Of a stretch of DNA of 35,689 bases, positions 15,748 to 26,905 are shown in pieces. The notes beneath the pieces were generated by a model, which saw only the letters and a list, made by a program, of their open reading frames with translations, was not told the DNA's origin and ran no database searches. This stretch comes from DATKCA01 sp035544675 (GTDB lineage: Bacteria > Acidobacteriota > Thermoanaerobaculia > Gp7-AA8), in assembly GCA_035544675.1 (NCBI GenBank), contig DATKCA010000201.1, forward strand, positions 1 through 35,689, given 5' to 3'. The translations under genes and the position numbers were made by a program. Within the stretch, counting starts at the first letter, position 1. Every line of letters begins with the position of its first letter.

Positions 15748-16713
15748 GTGCTTGAAGATCCCTCGCTGAAGCGGGCGGATCTCCATTGTCACAGCCGGTT
15801 TTCGGTTTTCAAGTACTTCCGCCGCGCCAACACCCGCGACTGCTACAACCCGCCCGAGGACGTCTACCGGCTCGCTAAAGAGCGGGGCATGTCGTTTGTC
15901 ACGCTCACCGACCACGACTCCATCGACGGCGCACTCTACCTGCTCAACAAGCACCCCGACCTGAACGATTTCTTCATCGGTGAAGAAGTGGAGACGTATT
16001 TCCCCGAAACGGGGCAGCGCATCCACGTCGGGGTCTGGGGCCTGAACGAGGCCCAGCACCGGGAGATTCAACGCCTCCGCCCCAATATCCGAGAGCTGGT
16101 GCCGTACATGAAGTCGGAGCGGCTCATCTTCGGGATCAACCACCTCTTTCAGAACTACCGGATGAAGAACGTAGCGGCACGATACATCGCCGAGCTCATC
16201 GACATGTTCGACATCTTCGAAGTGCTCAACGGTGCGATGGCATCGTTTCACAACAAGATGGTCCACCAGCTGGTCACCACCCTGAAGTCCGAGCACGGCC
16301 GCCACATCTCCATGGTCGGAGGCTCCGACGCGCACACGCTCAAGCACGTGGCCAAGGTCCACACCGTGTCGAAGGGCGACACCCCCGCCGAGTTCCTCGA
16401 GAATGTGCGAAACGGCGAGTGTTTCGCCTGGGGATCGGAGATGCGGTTCCGGGAGCTGGTGGCCGACATCTATCTGCTCACGATCGCCTACAACAGCGAG
16501 GCGCGCGCCGATTTCCTCTCCACCGAATACACCGCCGTGGACAAGACGATCCAGCTGGCCGGCCGCCTGGCCTCCATCCCCACCGCCATCTCCGGCCTCC
16601 CCGCCGCGATTACCTCGCTGAATTACCTCAAGCAGATCGTGGTGACGAAGGGAATCTCGATGCGCTTCGCCAAGCTGGTGGAGGAGATCCGGCCGGGGTT
16701 TCGGGGAGAGTAG
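15748..16713 (+). CDS. PHP-domain metal-dependent phosphoesterase-like protein
   Basis: 321 residues. The PHP-fold metal-binding motifs are visible: ADLHCHSRFSV (about residue 14), FVTLTDHDSIDGA (about 57) and GGSDAHTLKHV (about 193). The C-terminal 100 residues are helical and lack a recognised domain. PHP proteins include nucleotide or histidinol phosphatases and polymerase-associated nucleases; the substrate here is not predictable. I chose the GTG at 15748-15750 because AAGGAGG lies 5 nt upstream; longer in-frame readings run back into lon on the other strand. The gene is divergent from lon and convergent with an outer-membrane protein gene. Confidence 0.87.
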   Translation: MLEDPSLKRADLHCHSRFSVFKYFRRANTRDCYNPPEDVYRLAKERGMSFVTLTDHDSIDGALYLLNKHPDLNDFFIGEEVETYFPETGQRIHVGVWGLNEAQHREIQRLRPNIRELVPYMKSERLIFGINHLFQNYRMKNVAARYIAELIDMFDIFEVLNGAMASFHNKMVHQLVTTLKSEHGRHISMVGGSDAHTLKHVAKVHTVSKGDTPAEFLENVRNGECFAWGSEMRFRELVADIYLLTIAYNSEARADFLSTEYTAVDKTIQLAGRLASIPTAISGLPAAITSLNYLKQIVVTKGISMRFAKLVEEIRPGFRGE

Positions 16714-16723
16714 CCGCGCGAGG

Positions 16724-16751
16724 GGGGCGGCGGTGAGGACACCGCCGCTCC
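16724..16751. terminator. 12-bp hairpin between convergent genes
   Basis: The arms 16724-16735 and 16740-16751 pair over 12 positions with one G-T wobble around the loop AGGA. The core is GCGGCGGTG with CACCGCCGC. It lies 10 bp after the PHP gene stop and 18 bp before the stop of the opposing gene. No T-run is present. Confidence 0.55.
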
Positions 16752-16769
16752 ATTCAAGCGACGTTTTGC

Positions 16770-18569
16770 TCAGAAGTTGACGGCCAGGCCGCCGATGTAC
16801 TTCTTCGAGGTCTCCTCGGCCAGGATGGCGTCGAGCATGAACGGCGAGTTCTCCGCCCGTCCCATCTCGATGCCGAGGAGCAGCTTGACGTCGATCGGCA
16901 GATAGAGCGACTGGGCCATCCGCACGTTCATCCGGGAGCTGTGGTAGTCATCCTTCTCGGCCTGCGGCTGCTGGATCTCGCGATACGTCACCGCGAGCGT
17001 CGTGCGTGTCGGGGTGAAGATGGTCTGGAGGTCGCCGGCGATGTACACCTTGCGCGCGGAAGCCATAGGCGTCGCGTGCGGAGTGGCCGTGCCCGCGGTC
17101 GTGGTGATGTCGATGGCGAAGACGCTGCCGAAGTCGCGCCGGTACGCCAGACGCAGATCGCGCCGCACGTCGCCGGTATCAACGTAGAGACCGTCCCAGA
17201 ACTGCTGGTAGCCGTCGCTGAAGACGACGCGGAGAGGCGAGTCCGCGGCGCTGACCGTGGCGATGGCGGAGAAGCGGTTGTTCTCATCGCGGCTGGAGAC
17301 GATCCCCAGCGTGTAGCTGTAGCGGGGAAGAACGTTCGCGTCGTCGGTCCAGACCACGAGGCTGGGCACGAGAATGGAGGACGCCGGCATCTCGTCGAGC
17401 ACTTTGTATGCGGCCGAGGCTACGAACGACGTATCGTCGTTCAGCTTCCACTCGATGCCCGTGCGCGGCGCCCACTCGCCGCGGTCGATGCCGAGGCGGC
17501 TGGCCATTCCGTAGTACACGACGAACGAGGGGGCGACTTCGACTTTGCCGTTGGCGTTGAGGTCGGCCGTCCGCAGCGGATCCATGTCGGCGTAGCGGAC
17601 GCTCTCCTGCCGCACGCGCAGCGAGACATTGACGTCGTTGCGGCGCGTGTGCACGACGTTCGTGTCGCCGCCGATCTCGATCGCGTCGGAACCGTAAGGC
17701 ACGGTGCTGAACAGGTTGTCGTGCGCGAAGTAACGGACGTTCACGCGGGCGTCGCCATGCTCCCACTGGAAGTCGTGCGAGCGCACTCCGGCGTGACGCT
17801 GGCGCAGCAGCGGCCCTTCCACGTCATCCTGGTAGCGCCAGGACGAGTGAGTCGAGGCCAGGCGATACGAGTCCGTCGGCGACGATCGCAGTTCCATCTC
17901 GATCGTATTCGCCTGGGCCAGAGGATCTCCGCCGAACGACAGTCCGTCCGTCGGATCGTCGATGCGCTGCAGGTCACCGCGGATGCCGATCTGCCACGTG
18001 TCGCCGATGCGGCTCTGTACTCCAAGCGCGGTCTGCGCGAACGCCGGCACGGCGGACTGCTGCGCCACGGCCGTCATGGAGATCATCTCCCCCTTGAGGC
18101 GGGGCACGTGATACGGCGCCACATCGGCCGGTTCGGCCGAGGCCATGACGAGATCGACTTCGCGGAGGACGTCAGCGGGCAGTGAGCCGCGGATCTCCCA
18201 GATCTCCTGGTTCAGGCTCTTGCCCTTCGCCGCGCCCTCGTTCTTCATGCGCAGATTGACGCGGTGGTCCTTCTGCGTCGGAACCAGAGTGGCCGTCGTC
18301 GGCAACAGACCGGCCTTGAAAGCGATGATCTTGTACACGCCGGCGGGGAGCGATGGAAGCTGGAAGGAGCCGTCCGCGGCCGAATAGGTCTGGACCGCTT
18401 CGAAGCTGTTCAGATTCAGAGCGATCACCAGAGCGTTGGATACGGGACGTGCCGTGCTGGTGATGCTACCCAGAATCTGAAACACGCTGGGGAGGGAAAC
18501 ATCCGAGTGGGCCGGTGAGATCGCGGCAACGATCGCGGTGGCGACGGCGAGAGCTCGAAGTCGGCGCAT
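16770..18569 (-). CDS. Outer-membrane beta-barrel protein with N-terminal carboxypeptidase-regulatory-like domain
   Basis: 599 residues. The signal peptide (about 1-22, ALAVATAIVAAISPAHS) leads into a beta-sandwich of the carboxypeptidase-regulatory type (about 30-105; ILGSITSTARPVSNALVIAL, DGSFQLPSLPAGVYKIIAF). The next 80 residues are variable. From about residue 180 the sequence alternates polar and hydrophobic positions in barrel-like strands, ending in the terminal Phe expected of an outer-membrane barrel (GGLAVNF). No TonB plug motif was found, so it is probably not a classical TonB receptor. The start ATG at 18567-18569 follows TTAGGAGG closely. It is downstream of pyk on the same strand. 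Confidence 0.8.
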   Translation of the reverse strand: MRRLRALAVATAIVAAISPAHSDVSLPSVFQILGSITSTARPVSNALVIALNLNSFEAVQTYSAADGSFQLPSLPAGVYKIIAFKAGLLPTTATLVPTQKDHRVNLRMKNEGAAKGKSLNQEIWEIRGSLPADVLREVDLVMASAEPADVAPYHVPRLKGEMISMTAVAQQSAVPAFAQTALGVQSRIGDTWQIGIRGDLQRIDDPTDGLSFGGDPLAQANTIEMELRSSPTDSYRLASTHSSWRYQDDVEGPLLRQRHAGVRSHDFQWEHGDARVNVRYFAHDNLFSTVPYGSDAIEIGGDTNVVHTRRNDVNVSLRVRQESVRYADMDPLRTADLNANGKVEVAPSFVVYYGMASRLGIDRGEWAPRTGIEWKLNDDTSFVASAAYKVLDEMPASSILVPSLVVWTDDANVLPRYSYTLGIVSSRDENNRFSAIATVSAADSPLRVVFSDGYQQFWDGLYVDTGDVRRDLRLAYRRDFGSVFAIDITTTAGTATPHATPMASARKVYIAGDLQTIFTPTRTTLAVTYREIQQPQAEKDDYHSSRMNVRMAQSLYLPIDVKLLLGIEMGRAENSPFMLDAILAEETSKKYIGGLAVNF

Positions 18570-18644
18570 ACCCCTCCTAAAGTGGTTGTTACCCAAACGC
18601 CTATGCAAAACCCCTGCGGGTTCCGGTCCCTTCCCACCCTCCCA

Positions 18645-18675
18645 GTCGCATAAGCGTATGAAAATACGCTGCGAC
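18645..18675. other. Hairpin with GAAA loop in the pyk downstream region
   Basis: AGCGTAT and ATACGCT (18653-18659 and 18664-18670) flank a GAAA loop. An outer stem GTCGC/GCGAC (18645-18649 and 18671-18675) continues it across a 3-nt bulge. It lies 23 bp beyond the pyk stop and 75 bp before the start of the next minus-strand gene. Its role could be pyk termination or a leader structure of the outer-membrane protein gene. A weaker stem AACCC/GGGTT followed by TTTT on the minus strand (18609-18622) lies closer to that start. Confidence 0.4.
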
Positions 18676-18698
18676 AGTCACCCGCGGTAACCGAAACG

Positions 18699-20147
<1,449 letters not shown>

Positions 20148-20177
20148 GCTGGCTGTGAGCTCTGAGCCTGGAGCTGC

Positions 20178-21212
20178 CTACCTGGCTGCCAGCGACGGCT
20201 GCAGCACCCGGCCCAGCACGGCCGCGATGGCATCGACCTCGCGAACCAGCTGTTCGAACGTGGCCGGCAGGATCGCCTGCGGGCCGTCCGATAGCGCTTC
20301 CTCCGGCTTGTGATGCACCTCCACGAGCACACCGTCCGCGCCCACGGCGATGGACGCGCGCGACATCGGCACGACCTTGTTGCGCTTGCCCGTGCCGTGA
20401 CTGGGGTCCACGAGGATCGGAAGGTGGCTGATGCGCTTGATGGCCGGCACGACCGACAGGTCCACGGTGTTCCGCGTGTGGTCGGCGAACGTCCGCACGC
20501 CGCGCTCGCACAACATCACGTTGTAGTTGCCTTCCGACATGATGTATTCGGCCGAGAGGAGCAGCTCCTCGAGCGTGGCGGACATGCCTCGCTTCAGCAG
20601 CACAGGCTTGCGTGCCCTCCCCGCGCTCTTGAGCAGGGAGAAGTTCTGCATGTTGCGCGCGCCGATCTGGATGGCATCTGCGTATTGATCGACCAGGCGC
20701 AGCGACTCCTCGTCCACCGCTTCCGTGATCACCGGAAGATCGAATTCCTCACGAACGCGGGCCAGGATCTCCAGACCCTTCTCTCCCAGCCCCTGGAACG
20801 AGTAGGGCGACGTGCGCGGCTTGTAGGCCCCGCCGCGGAACAGCTGACCGCCCGCGCGCTTGATTCCTTCCGCGATCGTGCGCGTCTGATCGGCCGACTC
20901 CACAGCGCAGGGCCCACCGACGACCACGACGCCGTTGCCGCCGACATCGACGCCCCCGACGCTGACCACCGTGTCGTCCGGCTTGGCCTCCCGGCTCACC
21001 AGCTTATAGGCATGGGAGACCTGGATGACTTCCTTGACGCCGGGGAAATTCTCGACCACGGCAGGGCTCTTCGCGCTCTGGCGTCCGGTCACGCCGATCG
21101 CGGTCCGCTGGGCCCCCGGGATGGGATGGGCCTTCAGGCCCATCTGCTCGATGGCGCGGACAACTGCCTCGATCTGCTCCGGCCGGGCGCCGGCCTCCAT
21201 CACAACGAGCAT
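20178..21212 (-). CDS. aroF: 3-deoxy-7-phosphoheptulonate (DAHP) synthase, type I-beta
   Basis: 344 residues. The enzyme condenses phosphoenolpyruvate and erythrose 4-phosphate in the first step of the shikimate pathway. The N-terminal 70 residues form the ferredoxin-like regulatory domain typical of the Thermotoga/Bacillus type (LVVMEAGARPEQIEAVV). The barrel then begins with VVVVGGPCAVES (metal-ligand Cys), followed by GGAYKPRTSPYSFQG, LLKRGMSATLEE, the metal-ligand His in LVDPSHGTGKR, and VEVHHKPEEALSDGPQ. The start is the ATG at 21210-21212, preceded by AGGAGA; longer frames add unrelated sequence. It lies just upstream of pyk, which consumes the same substrate, PEP. Confidence 0.94.
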   Translation of the reverse strand: MLVVMEAGARPEQIEAVVRAIEQMGLKAHPIPGAQRTAIGVTGRQSAKSPAVVENFPGVKEVIQVSHAYKLVSREAKPDDTVVSVGGVDVGGNGVVVVGGPCAVESADQTRTIAEGIKRAGGQLFRGGAYKPRTSPYSFQGLGEKGLEILARVREEFDLPVITEAVDEESLRLVDQYADAIQIGARNMQNFSLLKSAGRARKPVLLKRGMSATLEELLLSAEYIMSEGNYNVMLCERGVRTFADHTRNTVDLSVVPAIKRISHLPILVDPSHGTGKRNKVVPMSRASIAVGADGVLVEVHHKPEEALSDGPQAILPATFEQLVREVDAIAAVLGRVLQPSLAAR

Positions 21213-21274
21213 GCTCTCTCCTGGGCGGACGGGCGGGACTCGGAATCGCCAGCGGTCCGAATAAGTTACGCCAG

Positions 21275-21280
21275 TATAAT
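21275..21280 (+). promoter_or_regulatory. Candidate -10 box TATAAT for the exported protein gene
   Basis: A perfect TATAAT occurs in an otherwise GC-rich 102-bp divergent gap between the DAHP synthase gene and the exported protein gene, 34 bp before the plus-strand ATG at 21315. No good -35 hexamer lies 17 bp upstream, so this rests on the -10 match and its position only. Confidence 0.35.
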
Positions 21281-21314
21281 CGACCATCCGGAAACACGAA
21301 TCCAGGAGCTCTCC

Positions 21315-22046
21315 ATGAAGAAGACAGCCGTCTCGTTTGCCCTTGCCGCCCTGTTCGCCACGCAGGCGTTCGCCGCTTACGTCGTCGTCCTCAAGGACGG
21401 CACGAGGTACAACGCCAAAACCAAGTGGGTGACCACGGGCACGAAGGCTCGCATCACGCTCCAGAACGGCCAGGTCCTTCTTGTCAACGTCTCCGACATC
21501 GACGTGGCGAAGTCCGAAGAGCTCTCCAAGCTCGGGCTGGGCGACGTCCACATCATCGAACAGGGACAACCTGCTGCGCCGGCTCCGCAGCAGCAGCCCT
21601 CGCTCGGCGATTCGGTACGGCTCCGCCCGCGCGGGGAGTTCGGCGGCGCGAGCGCTGCGACGTCCACTGCCCGGCCGGCGGGGACGGCGGACTCGACAGC
21701 GCCGGTGTCCGACCAGCTCGACGCGCGGCTGAAGAGCACGTTCTCGCGCGCCTACGAGAACATCGGCATTTACGAGAGCTCGCTCAGCGGCACGAACCGC
21801 GTGGTTCGCGCGGAGGTCACCGCGGACAGCGAGGACAAGGTGTTCAACGCGATCTCGGCGACGGCGTTCCTCATCATTCGCAACGCCGGTCTGGAGAACG
21901 TCCAGATCGACATGGTCGAGCTGTTCATGAAGACGACGAACGGCGGTGCGGCGGGCCGCTTCCAGATGACGCGCGCCGATGCCGAGACCGTGAATACGAA
22001 GGCCATGCAGCTGCAGGACTACTTCGTCCGCAGAGTCATCTATTGA
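21315..22046 (+). CDS. Exported protein of unknown function with VLKDG-type N-terminal segment
   Basis: 243 residues, family not recognised. A clear signal peptide (MKKTAVSFALAALFATQAFA) is followed by a small beta-rich segment (about 21-65; YVVVLKDGTRYNAKTKW, ARITLQNGQVLLVNVSDID). The segment ends with the pattern that places an N-S/D-I turn after two strands. A low-complexity Pro/Gln/Ala linker (about 80-130) leads to a C-terminal domain of mixed alpha/beta character (about 135-243; AYENIGIYESSLSGTNRVV, AFLIIRNAGLENVQIDMVEL). AGGAG lies 6 nt before the ATG at 21315. It converges on the jelly-roll protein gene and is divergent from the DAHP synthase gene. Confidence 0.78.
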   Translation: MKKTAVSFALAALFATQAFAAYVVVLKDGTRYNAKTKWVTTGTKARITLQNGQVLLVNVSDIDVAKSEELSKLGLGDVHIIEQGQPAAPAPQQQPSLGDSVRLRPRGEFGGASAATSTARPAGTADSTAPVSDQLDARLKSTFSRAYENIGIYESSLSGTNRVVRAEVTADSEDKVFNAISATAFLIIRNAGLENVQIDMVELFMKTTNGGAAGRFQMTRADAETVNTKAMQLQDYFVRRVIY

Positions 22047-22069
22047 GCAGCGCGCCTGGCGCTCTCAAT
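22042..22069. terminator. Hairpin spanning the stop codons of convergent genes
   Basis: ATTGAG plus AGCGC (22042-22053, with one bulged C) pairs with GCGCT plus CTCAAT (22059-22069) around a 5-nt loop. The structure overlaps the stop codons of both the plus-strand exported protein gene and the minus-strand jelly-roll gene, so it probably ends both transcripts. A T-run is absent. Confidence 0.5.
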
Positions 22070-22997
22070 TCTCGCTGACCACATCGGCTGTCGCTCTTCC
22101 GCCGTACACGATCGCGTAGCGGAACTGCCGCACCTCGGGGTCGAGGAGCGTGCGCTCGCCGGCGCCGAAAGCAAACGGCAGGATCTCCCCTTCGATCGCC
22201 GTCAGCTCGGAAGGATGATTCGCGAAGCGGACGCGCACGAGCGGGGGGACCGCCTGGGTTCCGCTGAGCGTCAGCCGCATGCGGCCGGTCACCGGGCCGA
22301 AGTCGAACGCGGTGGCGCGAGTCGGCACCGCGACCGCGACCGCCACGCCGCTGACGACTCGAACCGTCGGAACGCGCGCTACGAATGACTCCGCGCTCCT
22401 GGGCGGGATGACCCGCTCGGCGGGCCGGGCCGGGATGCCGTCCGCGAGAGACAGGTAGTTCCATCGCCCCGTGGGCGGGTCGCCGATCAGCATGGGCCGT
22501 TCGGGTGTGCCGCGATCGCGCAGCGGAAGATCAGGCGTCCAGCGGCGAAAGATCTTCCAGTCCTCCCCTGTGGTGACGAAGTTCTCGGCCTCGGGTGCGA
22601 TGTCGACGCCGGCCAGCAGCCCTCCCACGCCGTTGGCACTACGCACCGCCACCAGGATGCGGTTCTTCCCGTCGCGCGAGAGCTTCGAGACGTCGTAGTG
22701 ATCGAGGTGGCGCCCGTCGCCGATGCGCCTGCCGCCGACCTCCGTTCCGTTGAAGTAGAGCGTGTACTCGGGATCGCCGATCATCTTGATCCGCGTGTAG
22801 ACGCGGTGCGGCGGCAGGTCGAAGTCGCACGCGGCGAAGAAGACCACCGGCACGTTCCGGCTGATCTGGTGGCTGGCCCAGATCCAGTGCGCCGGCCCGG
22901 TGAAGTCGAAGAACTTTTTCGCGTACGTCCGGTACATCTGCGCCGTGACGGCGGTGAGCGCCACGACGAATACGAGGACGGCCGAGAGCCGGCGCAT
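22065..22997 (-). CDS. Membrane-anchored protein with galactose-binding-like (glycosidase accessory) domain
   Basis: 310 residues. One N-terminal hydrophobic segment (about 5-20, LSAVLVFVVALTAVTA) is a signal or anchor. Residues about 35-140 look like the jelly-roll accessory domain found at the front of alpha-L-rhamnosidases and family 2 glycosidases: HWIWASHQ, RIKMIGDPEYTLYFNGTEVG, a central DHYDVSKLSRDGKNRILVAV and NGVGGLLAGV. No catalytic domain follows; the remaining 170 residues are beta-rich and unrecognised. A carbohydrate- or polymer-binding role in the envelope is inferred. I chose the ATG at 22995-22997, where the hydrophobic segment begins; a longer frame to 23063 runs into the heptamer repeat. 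Confidence 0.7.
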   Translation of the reverse strand: MRRLSAVLVFVVALTAVTAQMYRTYAKKFFDFTGPAHWIWASHQISRNVPVVFFAACDFDLPPHRVYTRIKMIGDPEYTLYFNGTEVGGRRIGDGRHLDHYDVSKLSRDGKNRILVAVRSANGVGGLLAGVDIAPEAENFVTTGEDWKIFRRWTPDLPLRDRGTPERPMLIGDPPTGRWNYLSLADGIPARPAERVIPPRSAESFVARVPTVRVVSGVAVAVAVPTRATAFDFGPVTGRMRLTLSGTQAVPPLVRVRFANHPSELTAIEGEILPFAFGAGERTLLDPEVRQFRYAIVYGGRATADVVSEN

Positions 22998-23025
22998 CAG
23001 AGCGCGATCGGCGGGGGAGACCGTG

Positions 23026-23114
23026 GATCGTTGATCGCCGATCGTAGATCGTAGAGGGCTCACGCCGGCGATCGTAACGTTTTCTCCTACGATCTACGAT
23101 CTACGATCTACGAT
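23026..23114. repeat. GATCGTA / CTACGAT heptamer arrays facing each other
   Basis: Four phased units GATCGTT, GATCGCC, GATCGTA, GATCGTA occupy 23026-23053, and four identical CTACGAT units occupy 23087-23114. The 15-bp arm 23040-23054 is the exact reverse complement of 23087-23101. The element lies between the divergent starts of the jelly-roll gene and kdsB. The right array ends 9 bp before the kdsB ATG. Confidence 0.9.
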
Positions 23115-23123
23115 CTATCCGCC

Positions 23124-23840
23124 ATGAGATCGATCATCCTCATCCCCGCGCGATGGGCCTCCACTCGATTCCCGGGCAAGCCGCTCGCGAAGATCGCGGG
23201 CGTGTCGCTCCTGCAGAGGGTGTACGAGCGGGCGGTGGAGTCGAAGCGCGCCGATGAGGTCCTCGTCGCAACGGACGACGCGCGCATCGCCGGCCACGTC
23301 CAGTCGTTCGGCGGCCGGAGCGTCTCACCGGAAGGAGAGTTCGAGAGCGGCACCGACCGCATCGCCGCGGCCATCAGACTCCTGGGCGGCTCGTTCGACG
23401 TCGTGGTGAACGTGCAGGGCGACCAGCCGCTCCTGGACATCGAAGACGTGGACCAGCTCATCGACCTCCTGGCGGCCTCGGATGCGGAGATGGGCACGAT
23501 GGCGTGCCCGCTGGCATCGGACCAGGAGTTTCAGGCGCGCGACATCGTCAAGGTCGTCCTGGACTCCCGCCAGCGCGCGCTGTATTTCTCGCGGGCGCCG
23601 ATCGGCTCGCTGGAGACGGCGATGCACCACATCGGCGTCTACGCCTACAGGGCGGCGGCGCTGGAGACGATGACCTCGCTTCCCCAATCCCCGCTCGAAC
23701 GTGCGGAATCACTCGAACAGTTGCGAGCGCTGCAGCACGGATTTAGAATTGTCGTGCTGCGGACATCAAAGCCACACCTCGGGGTCGACCGGCCCGAGGA
23801 CGTCAGGCGGGTCGAGGAAGAGCTTGCGAGACTGCGTTGA
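23124..23840 (+). CDS. kdsB: 3-deoxy-manno-octulosonate cytidylyltransferase
   Basis: 238 residues. The enzyme activates KDO with CTP to give CMP-KDO for lipopolysaccharide inner-core synthesis. It opens with IIPARWASTRFPGKPLA, the nucleotide-binding signature of the family. VLVATDDARI, FESGTDRIAAA, VVVNVQGDQPLLD and HHIGVYAYR follow in the expected order. The length is normal. No Shine-Dalgarno sequence is visible because a heptamer array ends 9 bp before the ATG. A small stem (GTGAGC/GCTCAC, 23856-23872) lies just beyond the stop. CTP synthase follows on the same strand, which makes metabolic sense. Confidence 0.95.
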   Translation: MRSIILIPARWASTRFPGKPLAKIAGVSLLQRVYERAVESKRADEVLVATDDARIAGHVQSFGGRSVSPEGEFESGTDRIAAAIRLLGGSFDVVVNVQGDQPLLDIEDVDQLIDLLAASDAEMGTMACPLASDQEFQARDIVKVVLDSRQRALYFSRAPIGSLETAMHHIGVYAYRAAALETMTSLPQSPLERAESLEQLRALQHGFRIVVLRTSKPHLGVDRPEDVRRVEEELARLR

Positions 23841-23983
23841 GATTGGAGTGCGTTCGTGAGCGTGAGGCTCACTGACCACGATTCTCAGCAAACTCAGCCG
23901 GCGTACCTCCCCCTCCCCCGAAGCATCCTGCTCTCTCGAGCACCCGTCCTGCATTCACTTCTCACAACTTCTGGAGGCCGCGT

Positions 23984-25629
<1,646 letters not shown>

Positions 25630-25630
<1 letters not shown>

Positions 25631-26049
25631 TGCATCCGGTCCTGCGCGGAGTCGTCGGAGTGGTGGCGGGGCTGATCGTCGGAGCCGTGCTCGTGGGCGC
25701 CGTGCAGATGGTGGCGCACATGATGTACGCGACGGTGACTCCGGTGGACAGGACCGATCGGGCCGCGGTGGAGCGATTCATCGCCGCCCTCCCCATCGGC
25801 GCGTTCGTCATGATCCTGCTGGCGTACTTCATCGGCACGTTCGTCGGCTCGTCCGTCGCGTCGCGCATCGGGCGCTCGACGATCCCCGGACTCATCGTGG
25901 CCGTGCTGCTGTTCGGCGGAGCGCTGTCGAACCTCTTCACGATTCCGCATCCCACCTGGATGATCGTGGCGGTCCCGCTCGTGTCCGGCACGGCCGGGTT
26001 CATGGCGCTGAAACTGAGCAGCGCATTGCGCTCGGTCGCGGCCGCGTAG
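25630..26049 (+). CDS. Small integral membrane protein of unknown function
   Basis: 139 residues with about four hydrophobic segments (about 5-28, 54-74, 82-102 and 107-128), including GVVGVVAGLIVGAVLVGAV and AFVMILLAYFIGTFVGSSVA. No conserved motif was recognised. It starts on the TGA of pyrG (TGATG, 1-nt overlap), so it is very likely co-translated with pyrG. It lies between pyrG and kdsA, but a role in KDO metabolism is not shown. Confidence 0.8.
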
Positions 26050-26072
26050 TGGAGCGATAGAATGCGCAGCGC

Positions 26073-26903
26073 ATGACGCGCGCAATCGCCATCACCCCGG
26101 AAGTCTCGTTCGGAGGCGACCACCCTCCCCTGTTCATCGCCGGCCCATGCGTCATCGAGTCGCGGCAGCACGCCGTGAGCATGGCGCGCACGCTGCTGGC
26201 GATCCGCGACGAGCTGAAGATCCATCTCGTTTTCAAATCCTCGTTCGACAAGGCCAACCGCTCGTCCATCGAGTCGTTTCGCGGCCCGGGTCTGGCCGAG
26301 GGGATGGACATCATGCGCGCCGTGAAGGAGGAGACCGGCCTGCCTCTCATCTCCGACATCCACGAGCCGCAGCAGGCCGAGACCGCCGCGCGGGTGCTGG
26401 ACATCCTCCAGATCCCGGCGTTTCTCTGCCGCCAGACCGATCTCGTTGCCGCGGCGGCCCGCACGGGGAAAGCCGTCTCCGTGAAGAAGGGACAGTTCCT
26501 CTCACCGGAGGAGACCAGGAACATCCTCGACAAGGGGCGGGAGGCGGGGAACGACCGGGTGTTCATCACCGAGCGGGGAAGCTCGTTCGGATATCAGAAC
26601 CTGGTGGTGGACATGCGCGCGTTTCCGATCATCCGGGAGTACGGCGCCCCGGTCGTCTACGACATCACGCACTCGATGCAGAGGCCGGGCGGCGAAGGGA
26701 AGCAGACCGGCGGCACGCCCCAGTTTGCGCGGCCGCTGGCGCGGGCGGCAGCCGCCGCGGGCGCGGACGGGTTCTTCATGGAGGTCCACGACAATCCGCC
26801 CGCCGCTCTGTCGGACCGCACTACGCAGATCCGTCCGGAGGCGGCGCGGGCGATCATCGAGGACGTGCTCGCGATCCGCAGAGCGCTCGCCGCACGCGGG
26901 TGA
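26073..26903 (+). CDS. kdsA: 3-deoxy-8-phosphooctulonate (KDO 8-P) synthase
   Basis: 276 residues. The enzyme condenses PEP with arabinose 5-phosphate in KDO synthesis. The motif FIAGPCVIES has Cys at the position that binds metal in the metal-dependent class; the metal-independent E. coli enzyme has Asn there. Other hallmarks are HLVFKSSFDKANRSS, FRGPGLAEG, SDIHEP, FLCRQTDL, VKKGQFLSPEE, ITERGSSFGYQNLVVDMR, and DITHSMQRPGG with the metal-ligand His. Its stop is 2 bp from the stop of the convergent MFS gene, leaving no room for a terminator between them. Confidence 0.96.
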   Translation: MTRAIAITPEVSFGGDHPPLFIAGPCVIESRQHAVSMARTLLAIRDELKIHLVFKSSFDKANRSSIESFRGPGLAEGMDIMRAVKEETGLPLISDIHEPQQAETAARVLDILQIPAFLCRQTDLVAAAARTGKAVSVKKGQFLSPEETRNILDKGREAGNDRVFITERGSSFGYQNLVVDMRAFPIIREYGAPVVYDITHSMQRPGGEGKQTGGTPQFARPLARAAAAAGADGFFMEVHDNPPAALSDRTTQIRPEAARAIIEDVLAIRRALAARG

Positions 26904-26905
26904 CC

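Noticed and set aside
18570..18698. Riboswitch in the leader of the outer-membrane barrel gene
   Set aside because: I compared it by eye with cyclic-di-GMP and cobalamin riboswitch cores and found no conserved motif; only simple hairpins are present.
22998..23063. N-terminal extension of the jelly-roll protein into the repeat
   Set aside because: The extra residues come from the GATCGTA heptamers; the hydrophobic anchor begins at the ATG at 22997.
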